NCBI GenBank assembly: GCA_037367355.1
Contig: CM074702.1
Span: 1 to 64,000 of the forward strand
Length of the DNA stretch: 64,000 nucleotides
From: Neoscytalidium dimidiatum
Lineage: Eukaryota > Ascomycota > Dothideomycetes > Botryosphaeriales > Botryosphaeriaceae
Direction of reading: 5' to 3'
Shown: positions 1 through 11,476 of the stretch, one piece after another
Layout: every line of letters begins with the position of its first letter
Position numbering within the stretch: position 1 is the stretch's first letter
Notes under the pieces: generated by a model
Seen by the model: the letters and a program-made list of their open reading frames with translations, nothing else
The model's database searches: none
What the model was told of the DNA's origin: nothing
Program-made: the position numbers and the translations under genes

Positions 1-325
1 TTATCGTTAACTTTAGAGTTCGTTAAAGATTCTAGCTACTAAAATAGCCGTTTCTACTATTACTAGTATAAAAAATCTAAATAGACTATCTTTTTCTATA
101 CGTTTAGAATCGTATTCTAGAATCTTTAAATATATTTATTAGGGCCCCCGTTACTAACTTTAGGGCCCGCTAAAGATTTTAACTACTAAAATAGCCGTTC
201 TAATCGCTACGAATACTAAAAATCTAAATAGACTACTTTTTTCTATATATTTAAAAACGTATATTAGACTATTTAAACGTATTTATTAGGGCCCTCGTTA
301 TCGACTTTAGGGCCCGCTAAAGATT
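1..325. repeat. Tandem repeat, ~148-bp unit
   Basis: About 2.2 copies of a ~148-bp unit run from the window edge. Similar strings built round an 'actttagggcccgctaaagatt' type core recur near 8, 157 and 303, followed each time by 'actactaaaatagccg' or a close variant in the first two copies. Copies differ mainly by C/T and G/A changes, as expected for RIP acting on repeats. The array may extend to the left of the window. Confidence 0.7.
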
Positions 326-2588
326 CGAAATCTATAAAACTTAGATTCGATAGTAACGCTTCTCTTAACGAATAAAAACTTTAATCGACTTTAGTACGAT
401 AATAGTTAAAGATATTATATAAGCTTATATACTAAATCTACGTTAATATATTTATAGAGTAGAACTATATAAAAATATTTAAGAAATCTATAAAAAACTC
501 TAGCGGCGAACACCGTTCTTAGTAAGCGAAAACTTCGGCCGGCTCTAGCGCGGCGAGGGTTAGAGATATTACGTAAGCTCGTATATTAAACCCGCGTTAT
601 TTCAGCTATAGATCGTAATTATAGCGAAATTTTCGAATTTCCCGTAAAACCCCGGTCTCCCTATAAAACCACGGCGGATAGGCTGTTAGGTTCTTTTCTT
701 ATTTATAGTAATAGAGCGATACTATATTATTCTAATTACTTACCTCTTCTTTTAAATTCTTTCTAGCGTAGCTTTTAAAATTAAGCTTACGTAGATAATT
801 AATTCGATTATAGTACGTAGTTTCTATTCTAGTTCTTAATTTCGTTCTCTAGACTTAAAGATAATTCCTCTATTATTTTAATTATATTATATTTTCTATT
901 TCTTTTACTAAGGAATATCTAGAATAATATTATACTTAGAGATTCTAGTAACGTCTAGATAAATACGTTCTCTATAGTTTTTATATTCGAGAATTAGTTT
1001 TAGAGTTTTAATAATTACCTTTCTATCTTTAAAGAAGCTAGAAAATCTATTAACGATTCTTAGCTAATATAGTTAGTTCTTTTCTTTAGATTTTAGGTTA
1101 GCTTTTTCTACGAATTAGTTTAAGACGTAGTTTTCTTATAATATAAAGTTAATAAAAGTAAGCGCTCGTCGTCTATTAATTTTTATTACGATAACCTAGT
1201 AGTTTTTATATTCTATAAAATCTCTCTCGCTTTCTAGTAGATATTCTATAGTTTTTCTAGTCGATACTACTATAGTTCTATATAGTAGAGAGCTCGCCTA
1301 TTATAATCCTAGTTTAGTAGACGTTTCTAGTTTTTTAAATAGTATCCGCTAATATTCTTAGCCTTTTAATAAATAGAATAGGCCTTAATACTATAAATAG
1401 ACTAGTAAATAATATTATAGTCGGGGGTCTTAGATTATTCTTTAGTAGCCGAGATAGTTTTCTTATTATTAGTCCGCTAGTTACTAGTTTATTTATCTAG
1501 ATAGTTTCTACTAATATATTTATACTTTCTATAGTAGAAGTAAAGATTCTTTTCGCGCTATCTCTATTCTTTCTTCGGCGCTAGCCGAGAATTTTATTAT
1601 TAGTTAGTATCTAAGTCTATAGAATCCCCTAGAAATAGATTATTTTAGAGTTATAAGATATTAGCCGAGTATCGAGTTTAGTCTATTTCTTATCTAAAGT
1701 TAAATAGTTATTAGTTAACTTAGATAGCCGTATTAATAATCTCGCTAAAGTCTCTAGATAATTCTATATAAGCGAATTTAGCCTTTATATTATATTTTAG
1801 CCCTTTATAAAAGATATATTTAAGGGATTAGTCGTTCTAATTAAGATAGAAGGCGAGTATATAAAATTCTATAACGTATTTCGAGACTAATTAAGTTTAT
1901 TAAAGATTCTAAATTTAAAGAGTAGCCTTCTACTTCTCGTTTTTACTACTAAAGGCTTATCTAATTACGTTAGTAAAGCGATTATAGTTAGTAAATAGAC
2001 TACTAGTTTTCGTACGTAGAATAGCTAAGCGGAAGTTCTTTTAATAGAGTTTAAACTATCGTACTACGTTATCTTAAAGATAGATTTCTACGAAGCGAAC
2101 TTTTTTCTTATTATCCTTAAATAACGTTTTATAGAACTCGAAGTAGTTTTCTAACTAAGCTAGAAAATTATTAAGTTTACGCCGATCTTTATTATAGATA
2201 TTAAAGGTCTTAATCTTTAGCTTAGTATTATATTAAGTCGGTTCTAGTATCGTAGAAGTAGCTAGTATAGAAGACTATATAGTATAGTTAATAATAAAAG
2301 CTTATTCTTAAATAAAGTATTTTAAAAAAACTTAACTATAGTTATTACTAGCGTCTTCTAGTACTTTAGATTCGTTAATTACTCGACTTAAGAAGGCTAT
2401 ATCTAAAGAATACGCTTCTAAAATAAGTAGTCTTATATTAAAAGCTAGGTTTCTAAAGATTAAGAGACGGATTAACTAAAGCTAATTCTTTTTCGTTAGA
2501 AGGTTATTTCTAATTTTAGTCTAAAATATTATAGTTAGTAGTTTTTAGAGTAGATTTACCTTTAATATCTATAAAAAGATAGTTAAAG

Positions 2589-3622
2589 TATTACGCTAGA
2601 ACTCTTTTTAAAAGAGTCGAAGTACGTTATTAAATAGCTTAGGCTTTTTAAAGCCGATATAGTAGTAAATAGAAGAGGTTTATATAATAATAGAATAGAA
2701 ATTAATTAATAAGTTAACTATAAAAATTCTAACTACGCTAAATAAGTATAGTCTATATATAGTAAGTAATTAGTATAATTAGTAGTAATTTATAATATTA
2801 ACTTACTAATTAATATTAATTAGTAGTCTAAGCTTTACTAAGCGAGTATATAGTAGTTTAGCGTATTAGTATTAATAGATATTCTATCGAGTAAGCTCTA
2901 AGTTAGTTACGTAGGCGGTAAGTAGTTATAGAATTTTATTATCCGTCTTTTCTAGGCGACTATACTATAATAATTATCGTTCTCTAGATATTATAATATA
3001 TAGAAAAAAAACTATAAAAAAGAAATAGTAGAGCGATTTACTTTATAATAGTAAATCGCTATTTAGATAGTTATAATTAACTATATATATATATTTATAT
3101 ATTAAGATCTTTACTTCTAATTTATAATTTCTATTATATTAGCTTTTAAATTAATTTTATTAAAGTTTAAAACTTTTAATAATATTAAATTTTTTTATAT
3201 TAATATAAAAAAAAAACTATTAAGTTCTCTTTAAAAATTATTACGATATAATCGCCTAGAAAAGGCGGATAATAAAATTCTACGACTACTTATCGTTTAT
3301 ATAACTAACTTAAGGCTTACTTAATAGAATATCTACTAATACTAATATACTAAATTATCGTATACTCGCTTAGTAGAGTTTAAACTACTAATTAATATTA
3401 ATTAATAGATTAATATTATAGATTACTATTAATTATATCGATTATTTATTATATATAGACTATACTTATTTAGTATAGTTAAAACCCTCGTAGTTAACTT
3501 ATTAATTAATTTCTACTCTATTATTATATAAATCTTTCTTATCTACTACTATATCGGCTTTAGAAAGTCTAAGCTATTTAATAACGCGCTTTAACTCTTC
3601 TAGAAAAAGTTTTAGCGTAATA
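2589..3622. repeat. Long inverted repeat, ~390-bp arms
   Basis: The left arm (about 2589-2978) is the reverse complement of the right arm (about 3236-3622). Matching landmarks include 'attaaatagctta' with 'aaagccgatatagtagta' in the left arm and their complements in the right arm, and 'aattttattatccg' near the inner ends. Mismatches between the arms are mostly transitions. The central ~257 bp contains a smaller hairpin. It could be two head-to-head copies of an element or the ends of a fold-back element, later altered by RIP. Confidence 0.75.
3032..3060. repeat. Perfect 10-bp stem hairpin
   Basis: 'agcgatttac' at 3032-3041 and 'gtaaatcgct' at 3051-3060 are exact reverse complements separated by nine bases. 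The hairpin lies in the centre of the large inverted repeat. Its role is unknown. Confidence 0.6.
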
Positions 3623-4310
3623 AAAATATTTATAAACTTTATATTTATATAATTATTAATAAATATATAAGAGTTTAAAAAAAATTTTAAAGAAGTTTTT
3701 TTAATATTAGCTTAGTAAAATATATATAAATAATAATAAGAAAATATTTTTAATAACTAGTTATTTTTTCTCTAATAGAAATTATAATTAAATTAAATAT
3801 AAGAATTATATAGTAAATAAAAAGTTAATAGAAAAATAAAAAGCTTATATTTATAAATAAATAATTTAATAAAAAAAAGATTTTAATAAGCTAGTTTTAA
3901 TTAAAGTTTTATTTTTTATTTAGCTATTAAAATTCTATTAGTAATATATTAATAGTCTTTTTTTTATATTAGTTTTTAGCTATCTATCTATTTATAAACT
4001 AGCGTTTAATATATATATACTTTTTTATTTATATATAAACTATACTTTTTAAATAGCTTTAATCTTTATAATTAACTTAAAATTTTAATATAAATTTAAA
4101 GTCTAATTAAAGGTAATAAGATCTACTAAACTTTTATATTACGTAATTTCTTATTTTATTATTACTCTTCTTTCCTCGTCTTTAAGGTAAATTCTTTAAT
4201 AAACTTAAACCTACTAGGTAACTCCGAAGCCTAGTAGTAGAGGCCCCGTCGTTATACCTTCTAAGGTATTAGATTCTTAGAGGTAGAGGCCGTCCGTTAC
4301 ATCTCTATAT

Positions 4311-7300
4311 TTAAATAAATATATCCGTAACGTACCGCTGCTGCCCTAGCGAATCGAGCCAGTCTATCGAAGTTCTTCCCTCCGTCGCCGATATACTACC
4401 TCGCTTCTTCTCCGCCTCGAATGCAATCTCCGCAATAACCTTCTTCACCCTGCCCGCTATCTTACCGCTCCCACATACATAGCACTTCGCCCCCATCGCC
4501 CACAACTCGCCCAACCATGCCCTCTCCTCCCAAACCCGATCCTGCACATACATGCGCTCCTGCCCCATCGCCCTGCTGTACGCCCGTCGCATCACCACGA
4601 CGCCCTCACGCTCCCACGCGTCGAATTGGTCGCGATATAAGTCATCCACGCCCGGCGCGCGGCACCCGAAGAATAGCACCGCCGGCGCGAGTCGTTGGCC
4701 GCCCGCTAGCTGCACCGCGCGCTCCTCGCAGAACGCCCGGAACGGAGCGACACCCGTGCCTGCAGCAACCATGACGACGGGGGTCTTTTGGTTGTCGTGC
4801 GGCAGCCGGAAGGCGTTGGTCGGGGGGCGGACGGCGGCATGGAAGAGGCAGCCCGGGGCGAGGTCGGCGAGGTAGTTCGACGCGACACCGAGGGCGCACT
4901 TATTGTTGTGTGTGTCGTGGGTGGCGAATTCGTCGATGACAGTCCACGTGATGGTGATATGCGAGGGCTTAGCGAGCGGCGAGGATGAAATGGAGTAGGT
5001 GCGCGTGCGTAGCGGCGGGAGCATTCCGATGAAGGTGCCGATAGAGATGGTGAGGGAGGGGTGCTCTTCAAGGAGGTCGAGGACAGAGGCGCCGTGGCGA
5101 AGGTTCGGTTCGCTGGCGAGGGCGAGGAGCTTTTCTCGAACGGTGGTGTCCGTCGCGGCAGTGGCGAGGAGCTTGATGTTCTTGTTTGAAAAGTAAGTAG
5201 GGGGTCGTTTAGCAAGGGCTGTAGTATAGGGGGTTCTTACATTAGTGGATGCCGGACTGGCGAGCTCGACATACTCCCCGAAAAGAGTGGCTGCTGGAAG
5301 AGGATGCTCGAACGGTAGGTTCATTACTGATTTGCCCGGCGATTCCGGATATAGCTCGGCGTCCCACCCTAGCTTGAAGCGTGCCAGAGCACGCTGGACG
5401 CTGCTTTTTGGGTTTACTGGTAGGACGACAAGATGATCACCGCTGGTGTATGAGATGCCGGCAGGCAGTTGGATCTCCATATGCTTCTTAACTGGAGTGC
5501 CCTGTTTGGTTAAGGTAGTGATTGAAACGACCTGGACCTCGCTAAGAGAGGAGTGTAATACTGAAATACGTGGGTAAGCAATCGTGAACCCGGGTCCTGT
5601 GTCTATAGCTGATATTGGCTGCTGCTCAGTTGTCAGAGCAGGCCAGATAGCGGTTTCTTGCCACTTTTCAAAGTCAGAGTAAACATCGCCAGAAGCTTCG
5701 TCGGCAGTTCCCATGGGAGCAATGCGCTTGCCTCCAAATTTCGCCAGGTGCTGATCGATAGAAGTGGGGACTTTGTGGAAGGTGGAAGCCCAGTCGCGAT
5801 GACCTTTGTCACCAGTCAGTTCTGATCAACACCGCCAGCCTTACACACGTACCGCAAGCAAATACCGCATAGTTGACACCATCCAACCGAAGGTCCGAGG
5901 GTGATTCGATCCAACTGAGGAAATGCGCTGCGTTTGCTGGAGGCTCTCCATTGTAGGAAGAGCTGAAGATGATTGTTGGTTGCCCTATAGCAAGCCTCTC
6001 CTTGGCCGAGTTGAGCGTGTCCACAGTTGCGTCGAAGCCGTACCTCGCCGCATCACTTGCAAAGCGATGGGCTAATGATTCGCAAGTGCCGTTGCCGGAG
6101 CCAAACAAAATGGACATCGGCTTTCCATTGAGTTCTTTTTTGCCTTTTACGCCGTTTATCAGTCTATCCTGGGGACTCGAGCTCGGCGCAGACTGCCTGG
6201 CAAGCAACAATTTGTATTTTGCTTGGTCCCTGAGAGTTGCACGGAGCTTGAGACCCACGGGGCTCAGGGTGATTGCTTCTCGAGTGGTCAACTCATACGA
6301 TGGATCCAACAGCTCGAAGTTGAATGTTCGGAGAAGCATTGCTAAGGTCTTTGCAACATTAGTACACATCCGTCGGTAGATGAACATCGAGAGAAATTTA
6401 CTATTTGGCCCTCTTGCCACGCGAACGGCCTTCCAATACACGCTCGCACCCCGTTCCCAAAGGGCTTCCATGCGTTCGGAGGGAGCTTCTTGAACTCGTG
6501 GATGAGCATCCTTTCTGGCTTCCAGAGATCCGCGTCTTTCCCATAGACTTTGGGATCACGGTGAGCAGCGTACATCGAAGCGTTCACGTCGTCGTGTTTA
6601 GAGATGAAGTATTTACCACCAAGTATTTGGTCTTTTGTTGGTTTGAGAGAGATCATGCCGACCGTTGGCGTCAGACGGAGAGTCTCCCGGAGGATGGCGT
6701 CAATGTAGGGCAACTTGGCGAGATGGTCTACGGTGAGAGGTCCATCGCCAAGAACACTGTCGATTTCTCGCTGTGCCCGTGACATTGCCCAAGGATTCTT
6801 TACCAGGTGGTATAAGGAGAAAGCGAGAGTACCGGAGGTTGTTTCGTGACCAGCGCCCAAGAAGGTGATGACATTGTCGATGAGTGAGCTGTCACTCATC
6901 CTACTTCCCGTTTCTGGGTCCTTCCCACTCATCATTATTGATAGCAAGTCCCGATGCTTGGTGCCATGTGCGCGCCGGTGCTCGATAACTTTAGCCGTTT
7001 CATCCCGCATCGTTGCAACAGCGGCCTGGAAAGTTGCCTTCGAGCGGTATCGGAAGTTGTTGACCACGTCCGGAAACCAACCCCGTCGGTCGGATTCGCC
7101 CAAAAATACATTAAGGGCGCTCACGAAAGGCGGCGTCTCAGATTCGCTGTAGAAACTGTTGAATCGGTAGTTCATGGTGCACAAGCCGACGACGTCCAAC
7201 GCCATGCGTGTAAGGTCCTTCAGAGCGTCGATCTCATATGATGATCCCTTTCTTGCCCTACCATGCGTCAATGAGCGCCGCTGTGAAATGTTGCTTTTAC

Positions 7301-7787
7301 TCACCATTTCAGGCAGAGCTGCTGGATAATATCCATCATCGGATCGAAGAGCTCTCGCATCTTTAATGGGCCAAACGCCGGCATAGCAATTCTGTGAGCA
7401 ATCGCCCAGTTCCTCTCATCAGTGCGTGCGGTGATGAGCCCATCATGCACTCCCAGCCTCATCACTTCTAGTGGCCCAACAACATTCTTCTGGAACCTCG
7501 TTTCATCCCAAACTTCTTCTAACAGCTCCCTGCTGCCCACGAAGATGTTTCTCTCACTTGCGATGTCGAGCTTGAAGATTTCGCCTGACTATCTTAACCA
7601 TGTCCAGTTGCGGGTGTGGAGTTGAAAATTTGAACCAACCATAGATCTTGCTCAGTTCGTAGCACCCCACAGTGATATTTCCTGGGGTGATGTCGAGGAC
7701 GTTGCCGATCACCGGAAGCTCTTTTGAAAATCAGCCAGATGAATTCCTTGAAAATTTTTAGATGACAGGAGAGCGCGGCAAAATCAT
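4311..7787 (-). CDS. CYP505-family cytochrome P450-reductase fusion (P450foxy-like)
   Basis: Self-sufficient monooxygenase of the fungal CYP505 family; known members hydroxylate fatty acids or related chains at subterminal carbons, using NADPH through a fused reductase. Model: 7787-7767, 7718-7640, 7584-7305, 7257-6402, 6348-5853, 5803-5241 and 5180-4311, giving 1054 residues, the usual size. P450 domain: oxygen-activation helix AGHETT (262-267), ExxR (318-321), haem loop [11 protein letters not shown] with Cys400. Then an FMN flavodoxin domain (FGSGNGTCE), FAD motif RTYS and NADPH motif [10 protein letters not shown]. Introns are 47-60 bp. The first exon (seven codons) and its weak GTCATC donor are the least certain part; the protein lacks the usual longer proline-rich start. 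The 3' end (RYVTDIF) sits on the edge of the RIP block. It is divergent from the dehydrogenase at 8418. Confidence 0.9.
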
Positions 7788-8417
7788 ACTTTTGGGCCCA
7801 GGAATTGGGATACAGTCCGTGCTATCTTTATGCATAATGCAGAGTTTTGGAACGGAAAACTCCACGTATCAGGAGGCAGGAAACGAACAAATGTTTGGAT
7901 AGTGAGCCTTTTTGTACAAGAAAGACATGAGTAACGTCCTCTATCGCAATACTGATTGCGTTGTTTAAATATACCTGCCCGGGGCCTAATCGGGACAAAA
8001 CGCGACGAGCGGGGTTGTGAAGTAGAGCGGGTGCTGCTAAGCCACGGGTGTGACGATCTGCCGTACAGCTTGCACATCTTAGCGTGCTCGTCGCCGTATT
8101 GTTACCCAAAGCAGCTAGCGCACTTCGGGAGATAAGTTCGGGTGCAACAAAGATTTTGAGGGCCCGAGATCCACTTTTCGCGTCTTCCAGGCATGGCCGA
8201 GTGTGGCGCTTTCACTATGCCTCTTCCGTAATGCGTGTTCGGCCTCCGCGGCTCCCACACACCTCGGAAGGACCGCTTGGTAGTAGCTTCTTCATCACCC
8301 CCGGCGACTACAAATTCCGGGCTTTTATTCAATAATGCGTCTATCATCATCATTCGAGATTACATCGTATGCGGCTCTCAGAAATCCTTATCCTGCTCAA
8401 TTTCTCGTCTATGCAAT
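7788..8417. promoter_or_regulatory. Divergent promoter of P450 and SDR genes
   Basis: 630 bp separate the two start codons. On the minus strand a TATA-like TATATTTAA lies at about 7964-7973, some 180 bp upstream of the P450 start. Possible zinc-cluster regulator sites are CGGCCTCCG at 8240-8248 and CGG-N5-CCG at 8265-8275. CCTAATCGG at 7985-7993 differs by one base from a motif in two other promoters of the cluster. Site function is inferred from pattern only. Confidence 0.4.
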
Positions 8418-9509
8418 ATGTCGGAAATCACAATCTCCAGCGATGCTTTTCGGGCTCTCAAGGACAAAATCGTCGTCATAACCGGTAAGCAGACGCTTCG
8501 AGAGATACATCCTAGTACTGAATGAACAAAGGTGGTGCGTCGGGCATCGGGCTTGCTGCCGCAAAGCTGGCTGCAAAGTCAGGCGCGAAGGTGGTCGTCG
8601 GAGACGTCAATCCTTTGCCAGCCGCGGAGCGGAACGAAAACATAAGCTCCATCTCCACAGACGTCACGTCCTGGGATTCCGTCATTGCCCTATTCGAAGA
8701 AGCGCAGAAGCTTCACGGGAGGGTGGACCATGTGTTCGCCAACGCCGGTAGGATGTCCCCATGAATTAACCTATACAACTCCCCCGCATAATTTTCATCG
8801 TCTAATACGAAGCTATGTTCAGGCATTGAACCCAGAACCACCTTTCTTGAGGATAGCCTGAATGAGGACGGCAAGCTTCGAGAGCCGGACTGGCGCACCG
8901 TCGACGTCAACCTTAAAGGTGTGCTCAACACAGTAACACTGGGACTTCATCATCTCAGGAAGAACGGGGTAGCTGGGGGCAGCGTCGTCATCACCGCTTC
9001 AGTGACCAGTAAGCCAACAGTCTCATATTTCTACATACTCTAACGCATACACACAGGTTACACACCCTTCGAAGGCACAGACTATGGTAAGTCATTCCTC
9101 TCGATTCTTAAAGTTCCAAGCTGACGAGAAAACCGCAACAGGCGTCGCGAAACATGGTGTCTGGGGCTTCATGCGTTGCCTCGCCCTTCAGCTCACGAAC
9201 GCCAAGCTGCCAATCCGCATCAACGCCATCGCGCCGAGTTGGACCGCGTCGGGCATGGTCGACGGCGCCAGCGTGGAGGCTTTGGGCGGCGAGATCCAGA
9301 CGTCCGACGCCGCGGCCCGCTCTGCGCTGTTCCTGATGGCCGACGCCGCGTCTCCACACGGCCTGCTCATCCAGTCCCATGCGGGGCGCTACAAGGATGT
9401 TGAGTCAGCTTTTGTGGCTACCGCGGAGAGCGTGTATCCGGAGGGTGCGAGGGGCAAGGGTGATGGTGCAACTTTGGCGAATTTGAAGGAGAGGGTGGCG
9501 GCGAATTAG
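8418..9509 (+). CDS. Short-chain dehydrogenase/reductase
   Basis: NAD(P)-dependent SDR of 288 residues, the normal length. Exons 8418-8484, 8532-8747, 8823-9008, 9057-9086 and 9142-9509; all introns are GT-AG and 47-75 bp. The cofactor motif TGGASGIG is split by intron 1. FANAG gives the NNAG-type strand, ASVTS supplies the catalytic serine, and YGVAK (joined across the last intron) is the YxxxK pair. SDRs of this type interconvert alcohols and ketones; the substrate cannot be read from the sequence. Beside a subterminal hydroxylase and a Baeyer-Villiger enzyme, oxidation of a secondary alcohol to a ketone is the likely role (inference). It converges with the monooxygenase at 9983. Confidence 0.9.
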
Positions 9510-9982
9510 TAGAGGTTCCGCTTGGTTTAACTTGGATTGTATACCTGCTGTCTAACTTAGATTGGTCCTGCGTTGGAGTCAGAAGTAAATCTTTGCTATG
9601 AGACAACTTCTACCATAAACCTTCCAAACTGCGAGTGGTATGTCTCTTAAGGGGGAACAAAAGCAGAAAAATTAGTAAATGAACGGCGGAGTTTGAAATT
9701 GAACACTTTTTTTATTAAATTATATCGAGATCTTCCTCAACCATAGATCAATAAAATAATCCTGAAATCTTCCAGAAAGAGATTAATTGGAGGTCTTCAC
9801 TATCCTGGAGTTAATGGCCTAAAGTGCACCTTCTCGATTCTTTAATCGAGTTGTGAACGTATCGAGCTATAAAAGAGTCCGATTTATTGGTGTGTCGTAT
9901 CTATGGTGCCTTTCTATTCAGTCAGAGCCAGGGAAAGTTAAATGTCAACTATTTCCTAACTCTGAACCGAAAATCCTTGTGG
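9510..9982. other. Intergenic, convergent 3' ends
   Basis: AT-richer spacer between two convergent genes. I see no coding segment and no repeat; it should contain both transcript ends. Confidence 0.5.
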
Positions 9983-11476
9983 TCAAGAAGATATGCGCCG
10001 AAACTCCAACCCCTGCGTGATATCCCCAATCTTCGCGTTCCACAAGTCCGAAAAGTAGCTCCATCTCGCCTTCCACGGTCCTTTATCTCCCGCCTTCGGC
10101 AGCCTCTCGAGCGCCCGGTTGACATATCCACTGTTCAGCTTCAAGAACGGTTCCGGGCGTATCTCCTCGCCGTCAGCCACGCGCGGCACGCAGCTGGTCG
10201 CGCCCTCGACGTGCATGCGGCGTATCACGCGCGTGACGAGCTGCGCGGCGGCGTCAGCGCCTAGCGTCCACGACGCGTTGGTGTAGCCGAGCATGAAGGC
10301 GACGTTGGGCACGTTCTGCAGTAGCGTGCCCCTCCAAAGCAGCTTCTCCTCCAGTCGCACCTCGCGGCCGTCGACCTCCATCCGCACGCCGCCCCCAAGC
10401 CGCATCTTCAGCCCCGTCGCCGTCACAATCAGGTCACACGGCAGCTTCGCGCCGGACGAGAGCGTGATGCCGGTCGGCGTGACGCTGGCGATCGTGTCGG
10501 TGACAACACTGGCAGCGCCGCTGCGCAGCGCCGCGTAGAAGTCGCCGTCCGGGCAGCAGCACAAGCGCTGGTCCCATGGGTTGTATCTCGGGTTAAAGTG
10601 CGGATCGTAGCCGATAGTAGAGGGCAACTCCTTTTCGGTGTCGGCGCGGAGGAGGCTGCGCGCCTTATTGGGGAAGATGCGGCAGAAGAAGTAGAAGAGG
10701 TAGCTCATGATTAGGTAGCGCCAGCGAATAAGGCGGTAGGCGGCTGCTTTGGGTAAGAATGAGCGAATAGTGTTGTCAACACCGCTGACGAGGTTTTGAT
10801 TGACAATGTAGCTGGGCGAGCGCTGGAGCATTACGACGTGGGCTGCGCGGTCGGTCAGGTTGGGCAGGAGTGTGATCGCCGTGGCGCCGCTCCCGACGAT
10901 AACGATTCGACGATCGGTGTAGTCGAGCTCGGCTGGCCAGAACTGTGGATGCACGACTTGCCCCTTGAAGTTTTCGATTCCTGGGATAGTCGTGCTCAGG
11001 GGCTCCTTGTAATCGTAGTAGCCGGTGCCCATGATGAGGAAGCTTGCATAGAGCGTTTTGGGTACGGCATCCTCTCCTGCGATGACGTCCAGCCGCCATT
11101 TTTGCAGCTCTGACGACCAGCTGGCCATTTGCACTTTGTGACGGAAGCGAATCTTTTCATCGATATGCTCAGAAGCGGCTGCTTCTTTCATGTATTCAAC
11201 GATGGCTGGACCTTCGGCTATGCAACGCTCTTCCATCCATGGCCTCCAGGAGAAGCCGAATGTGTATAGGTCTGAGTCAGACCGGATGCCGGGGTACTTG
11301 AACAGATCCCAGGTTCCGCCAATGCTGTTACGTGCCTCGAGAATGGTATAGCTGGTGCCGGTCGGTAGCTGTGTCTGAACACGATAGGCTGCATTGATAC
11401 CAGAAATCCCGGCGCCAACGATAACCACGTCGAAGTCAGTTTTATGGCACTGCGCATCCATGGTTTCCGATTCCAT
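9983..11476 (-). CDS. EthA-like FAD monooxygenase (Baeyer-Villiger type)
   Basis: Intronless, 497 residues from the ATG at 11476 (a second ATG lies at 11461). The FAD motif GAGISG is at residues 21-26, the Baeyer-Villiger fingerprint FxGxxxHxxxW is present as F170, G172, H176 and W180, and the NADPH motif GSGATA is at 195-200. The block around FGFSWRPW matches the EthA-like branch. The frame stays open upstream to 11659, but those codons contain a TATA-like element at 11593-11599, so they are probably promoter. The family inserts oxygen beside a ketone to give an ester or lactone, using NADPH and O2; flavin S- or N-oxygenation is the alternative. It is divergent from the transporter at 12300. 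Confidence 0.88.
   Translation of the reverse strand: MESETMDAQCHKTDFDVVIVGAGISGINAAYRVQTQLPTGTSYTILEARNSIGGTWDLFKYPGIRSDSDLYTFGFSWRPWMEERCIAEGPAIVEYMKEAAASEHIDEKIRFRHKVQMASWSSELQKWRLDVIAGEDAVPKTLYASFLIMGTGYYDYKEPLSTTIPGIENFKGQVVHPQFWPAELDYTDRRIVIVGSGATAITLLPNLTDRAAHVVMLQRSPSYIVNQNLVSGVDNTIRSFLPKAAAYRLIRWRYLIMSYLFYFFCRIFPNKARSLLRADTEKELPSTIGYDPHFNPRYNPWDQRLCCCPDGDFYAALRSGAASVVTDTIASVTPTGITLSSGAKLPCDLIVTATGLKMRLGGGVRMEVDGREVRLEEKLLWRGTLLQNVPNVAFMLGYTNASWTLGADAAAQLVTRVIRRMHVEGATSCVPRVADGEEIRPEPFLKLNSGYVNRALERLPKAGDKGPWKARWSYFSDLWNAKIGDITQGLEFRRISS

Larger units (their letters stand above)
1..4300. repeat. RIP-degraded AT-rich block
   Basis: Over 4.3 kb the dinucleotide CpA and its complement TpG are almost absent, TpA is everywhere, and no reading frame of 60 codons survives on either strand. 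CpG and GGGCCC-type blocks remain, so this is not plain AT drift. This is the signature of repeat-induced point mutation (C to T at CpA on both strands), which attacks duplicated DNA in filamentous ascomycetes. The block ends sharply near 4300, where CpA returns, about ten bases beyond the stop codon of the P450 gene. The original element, probably transposon-derived, cannot be named from what is left. Confidence 0.9.

Noticed and set aside
1..325. CRISPR-like or telomeric repeat array
   Set aside because: Period of ~148 bp without short spacers, in eukaryotic DNA; no telomere-type TTAGGG array. It is an RIP-altered tandem repeat.
1..4300. Centromere or mitochondrial insertion
   Set aside because: AT-rich, but the specific lack of CpA/TpG with retained CpG fits RIP; no mitochondrial gene trace is visible.
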